Below are positions 62,986 to 64,000 of a stretch of DNA of 64,000 bases, in pieces. How positions within the stretch are numbered: position 1 is the first letter of the stretch; each line of letters begins with the position of its first letter. Below the pieces are notes generated by a model. It ran no database searches, was not told the origin of the DNA, and saw nothing but the letters and a program-made list of their open reading frames with translations. The position numbers and the translations under genes were made by a program. This DNA comes from an uncultured Eubacteriales bacterium (GTDB lineage Bacteria > Bacillota > Clostridia > Peptostreptococcales > Anaerovoracaceae), in contig CACYPK010000008.1 in NCBI GenBank assembly GCA_902776285.1, positions 22,992 to 86,991 on the forward strand. Reading direction: 5' to 3'.

Positions 62986-63855
62986 ATGAGATCTTCAGAA
63001 AAATGGGGAGTCGATGTAGAGACTGCAGTTGATCTCGCGCTCAAGGAACTCAAGATAAGCAGGGACGAAGCTGATATAGAAGTGCTTGAGGAATCATCGA
63101 ACGGATTCCTGGGGATCGGCTCCAAGCTGGCAAGAGTAAGAGTAACAGCCAGGGAGACGGAACCTCAGACCAGAGAAAAAGCTACATTCGACGACATAGA
63201 CGCGATCCTCGCGGGGCTGCCTGAAAATTCGGCGCAGAAACTGCCTGACGAGGTCAGAGCGGAATACGACAAGTTCGAAGCAGAAGAAAGGGAAGACGCA
63301 AAAGCAAGAGAAAAGGCGCGCAGCAGAGAAAAGAGCCGCGGCAAATCGAAAAAGAAATACAGTCTTTCGTTAGAAGATACGATGCTGTACGAGGTAAAGA
63401 AGCTGGATCCGGCAACGGATCATCCGCTTGAGAAATTCCTCAGGGACATCGCCGATCAGATGGGCATCGACCTAGACTTCAGCGTCAAGGCGGGCGATGA
63501 GCTGGTATTCGTAGAGATCACCGGCAAGGACACCGGCACGATAATCGGCAAGAGGGGAGCGACCCTCGACGCTGTACAGTGTCTGGCGAGCTACGTGGTC
63601 AACAAGGACTCCGACAAGTATATAAGAGTCATTCTCGACGCCGAGAACTACAGGGCAAAGAGAGAAAAGACTCTTGTGAACCTCGCGAACCGTCTGGCCG
63701 GCAAGGTCGAGAGGACCGGAAGGCCTACGACGCTTGAACCTATGAATCCTTACGAGAGAAAGGTGATCCACTGCACTCTGCAGAATCACCCGAGCGTAAA
63801 GACCAGGAGCGAGGGCAAGGACCCTTACCGCAAGGTTATAATCGAAAGCAAGTAA
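62986..63855 (+). CDS. khpB: RNA-binding protein KhpB (Jag/EloR)
   Basis: This 289-residue protein has a Jag_N domain (residues 10-50, TAVDLALKELKISRDEADIEV), a charged linker with Lys/Arg/Glu, a KH domain with GTIIGKRGATLDAVQ, and an R3H domain ending with PYERKVIHCTLQ and NHPSV. The gene is last in the operon. mnmE usually follows but is absent here, replaced by the start of an intron. Confidence 0.93.
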   Translation: MRSSEKWGVDVETAVDLALKELKISRDEADIEVLEESSNGFLGIGSKLARVRVTARETEPQTREKATFDDIDAILAGLPENSAQKLPDEVRAEYDKFEAEEREDAKAREKARSREKSRGKSKKKYSLSLEDTMLYEVKKLDPATDHPLEKFLRDIADQMGIDLDFSVKAGDELVFVEITGKDTGTIIGKRGATLDAVQCLASYVVNKDSDKYIRVILDAENYRAKREKTLVNLANRLAGKVERTGRPTTLEPMNPYERKVIHCTLQNHPSVKTRSEGKDPYRKVIIESK

Positions 63856-63881
63856 TACGCAGATATCGCGAATACAAAAGA

Positions 63882-63903
63882 ACGGTCCGTAAGGACCGCT
63901 CTT
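63882..63903 (+). terminator. Terminator of the rpmH-khpB operon
   Basis: CGGTCC and GGACCG form a stem with GTAA loop, followed by CTCTTAG. The T-run is short. The hairpin also forms the typical insertion target of group IIC introns. Confidence 0.65.
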
Positions 63904-63904
63904 A

Positions 63905-64000
63905 GTTGTATGACGGGCATGCCGTCAATCTGTGGTGAAAGTCCACGAGGGGCGTAGCCAACGACGAACCCCAAAGCGACTCCCAAGGTTCAAATCGCGA
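63905..64000 (+). mobile_element. 5' end of a group IIC-like intron (runs off right edge)
   Basis: Sequence GTTGTATGACGGGCATGCC is followed by CTGTGGTGAAAGTCCACGAG and AACCCCAAAGCGACTCCCAAGG. The GGTGAAAGTCC and AAGCGACTCC blocks are typical of domain I of bacterial group II introns, and the site directly behind a terminator hairpin is the known target preference of class C introns. The intron body and reverse transcriptase are outside the window. Confidence 0.65.

Overview
The window looks like a chromosomal replication-origin region of a low-oxygen Clostridia-type Firmicute, tentatively a gut Eubacteriales/Anaerovoracaceae-like lineage. It carries dnaA-dnaN opposite rpmH-rnpA-yidD-yidC-khpB, Soj/ParB with two parS sites, DnaD, DivIC, a GdpP-like protein, a BmpA-type nucleoside transporter, and two sets of oxygen-sensitive 2-hydroxyacyl-CoA dehydratase / benzoyl-CoA reductase-family subunits. 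Nearly all housekeeping genes left of the origin (about 61.1 kb) are on the minus strand, so they are transcribed away from the origin.

Layout. 0-19.5 kb is an accessory redox region. Two paralogous dehydratase-family pairs (2561-5389 and 16706-19512) bracket an NAD(P)H-ferredoxin-type reductase, a phytoene-desaturase-like flavoprotein, a multi-pass membrane protein and an AMP-forming acyl-CoA ligase. htpG, a His-rich metal protein, a MATE-histidine-kinase-fold fusion and two lipoproteins lie among them. 19.7-21.5 kb is a repeat-bounded unit: inverted copies of a structured repeat flank a PD-(D/E)XK-like gene and a 12-site palindromic array. 21.5-24.4 kb holds small redox and metal genes (aldo/keto reductase, CooT, FMN reductase). 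24.5-43 kb is a long housekeeping run: DUF1385-PrmC fusion, rho, LTA-synthase-like protein, rsmA, divIC, M23 peptidase, a DnaD with a fused helicase-loader N-domain, dnaB, rplI, a soluble GdpP-like protein, parB, parA, rsmG and mnmG. A PIN/AbrB toxin-antitoxin module separates mnmG from mnmE. 45-57.5 kb is a nucleoside and pseudouridine salvage block: deoB, udp, deoC, a BmpA-type ABC transporter, tdk, psuK and psuG. 57.5-58.4 kb is an AT-rich gene desert with tandem hairpins. 58.4-63.9 kb is the origin core, and a group IIC-like intron begins at the right edge just behind khpB.

The most unusual signal is a family of palindromic arrays in long intergenic stretches. At 20911-21235, six 39-bp units are built from a 9-mer and its inverse. 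At 9312-9566 (four units) and 57889-58082 (two clear units and one degenerate), a different 8-mer is used, but the unit is again exactly 39 bp and spacings recur near 52-53 bp. Conserved geometry with different arm sequences suggests a common recognition system, possibly linked to the nuclease-like gene at 20005-20859. I know of no described element with this design. That is a judgement from reading, not from a search.

The normal Firmicute order rpmH-rnpA-yidC-jag-mnmE-mnmG-rsmG-parA-parB is split here. The mnmE-to-parB half sits 16-23 kb to the left of dnaA in inverted orientation, as expected of an inversion spanning oriC.
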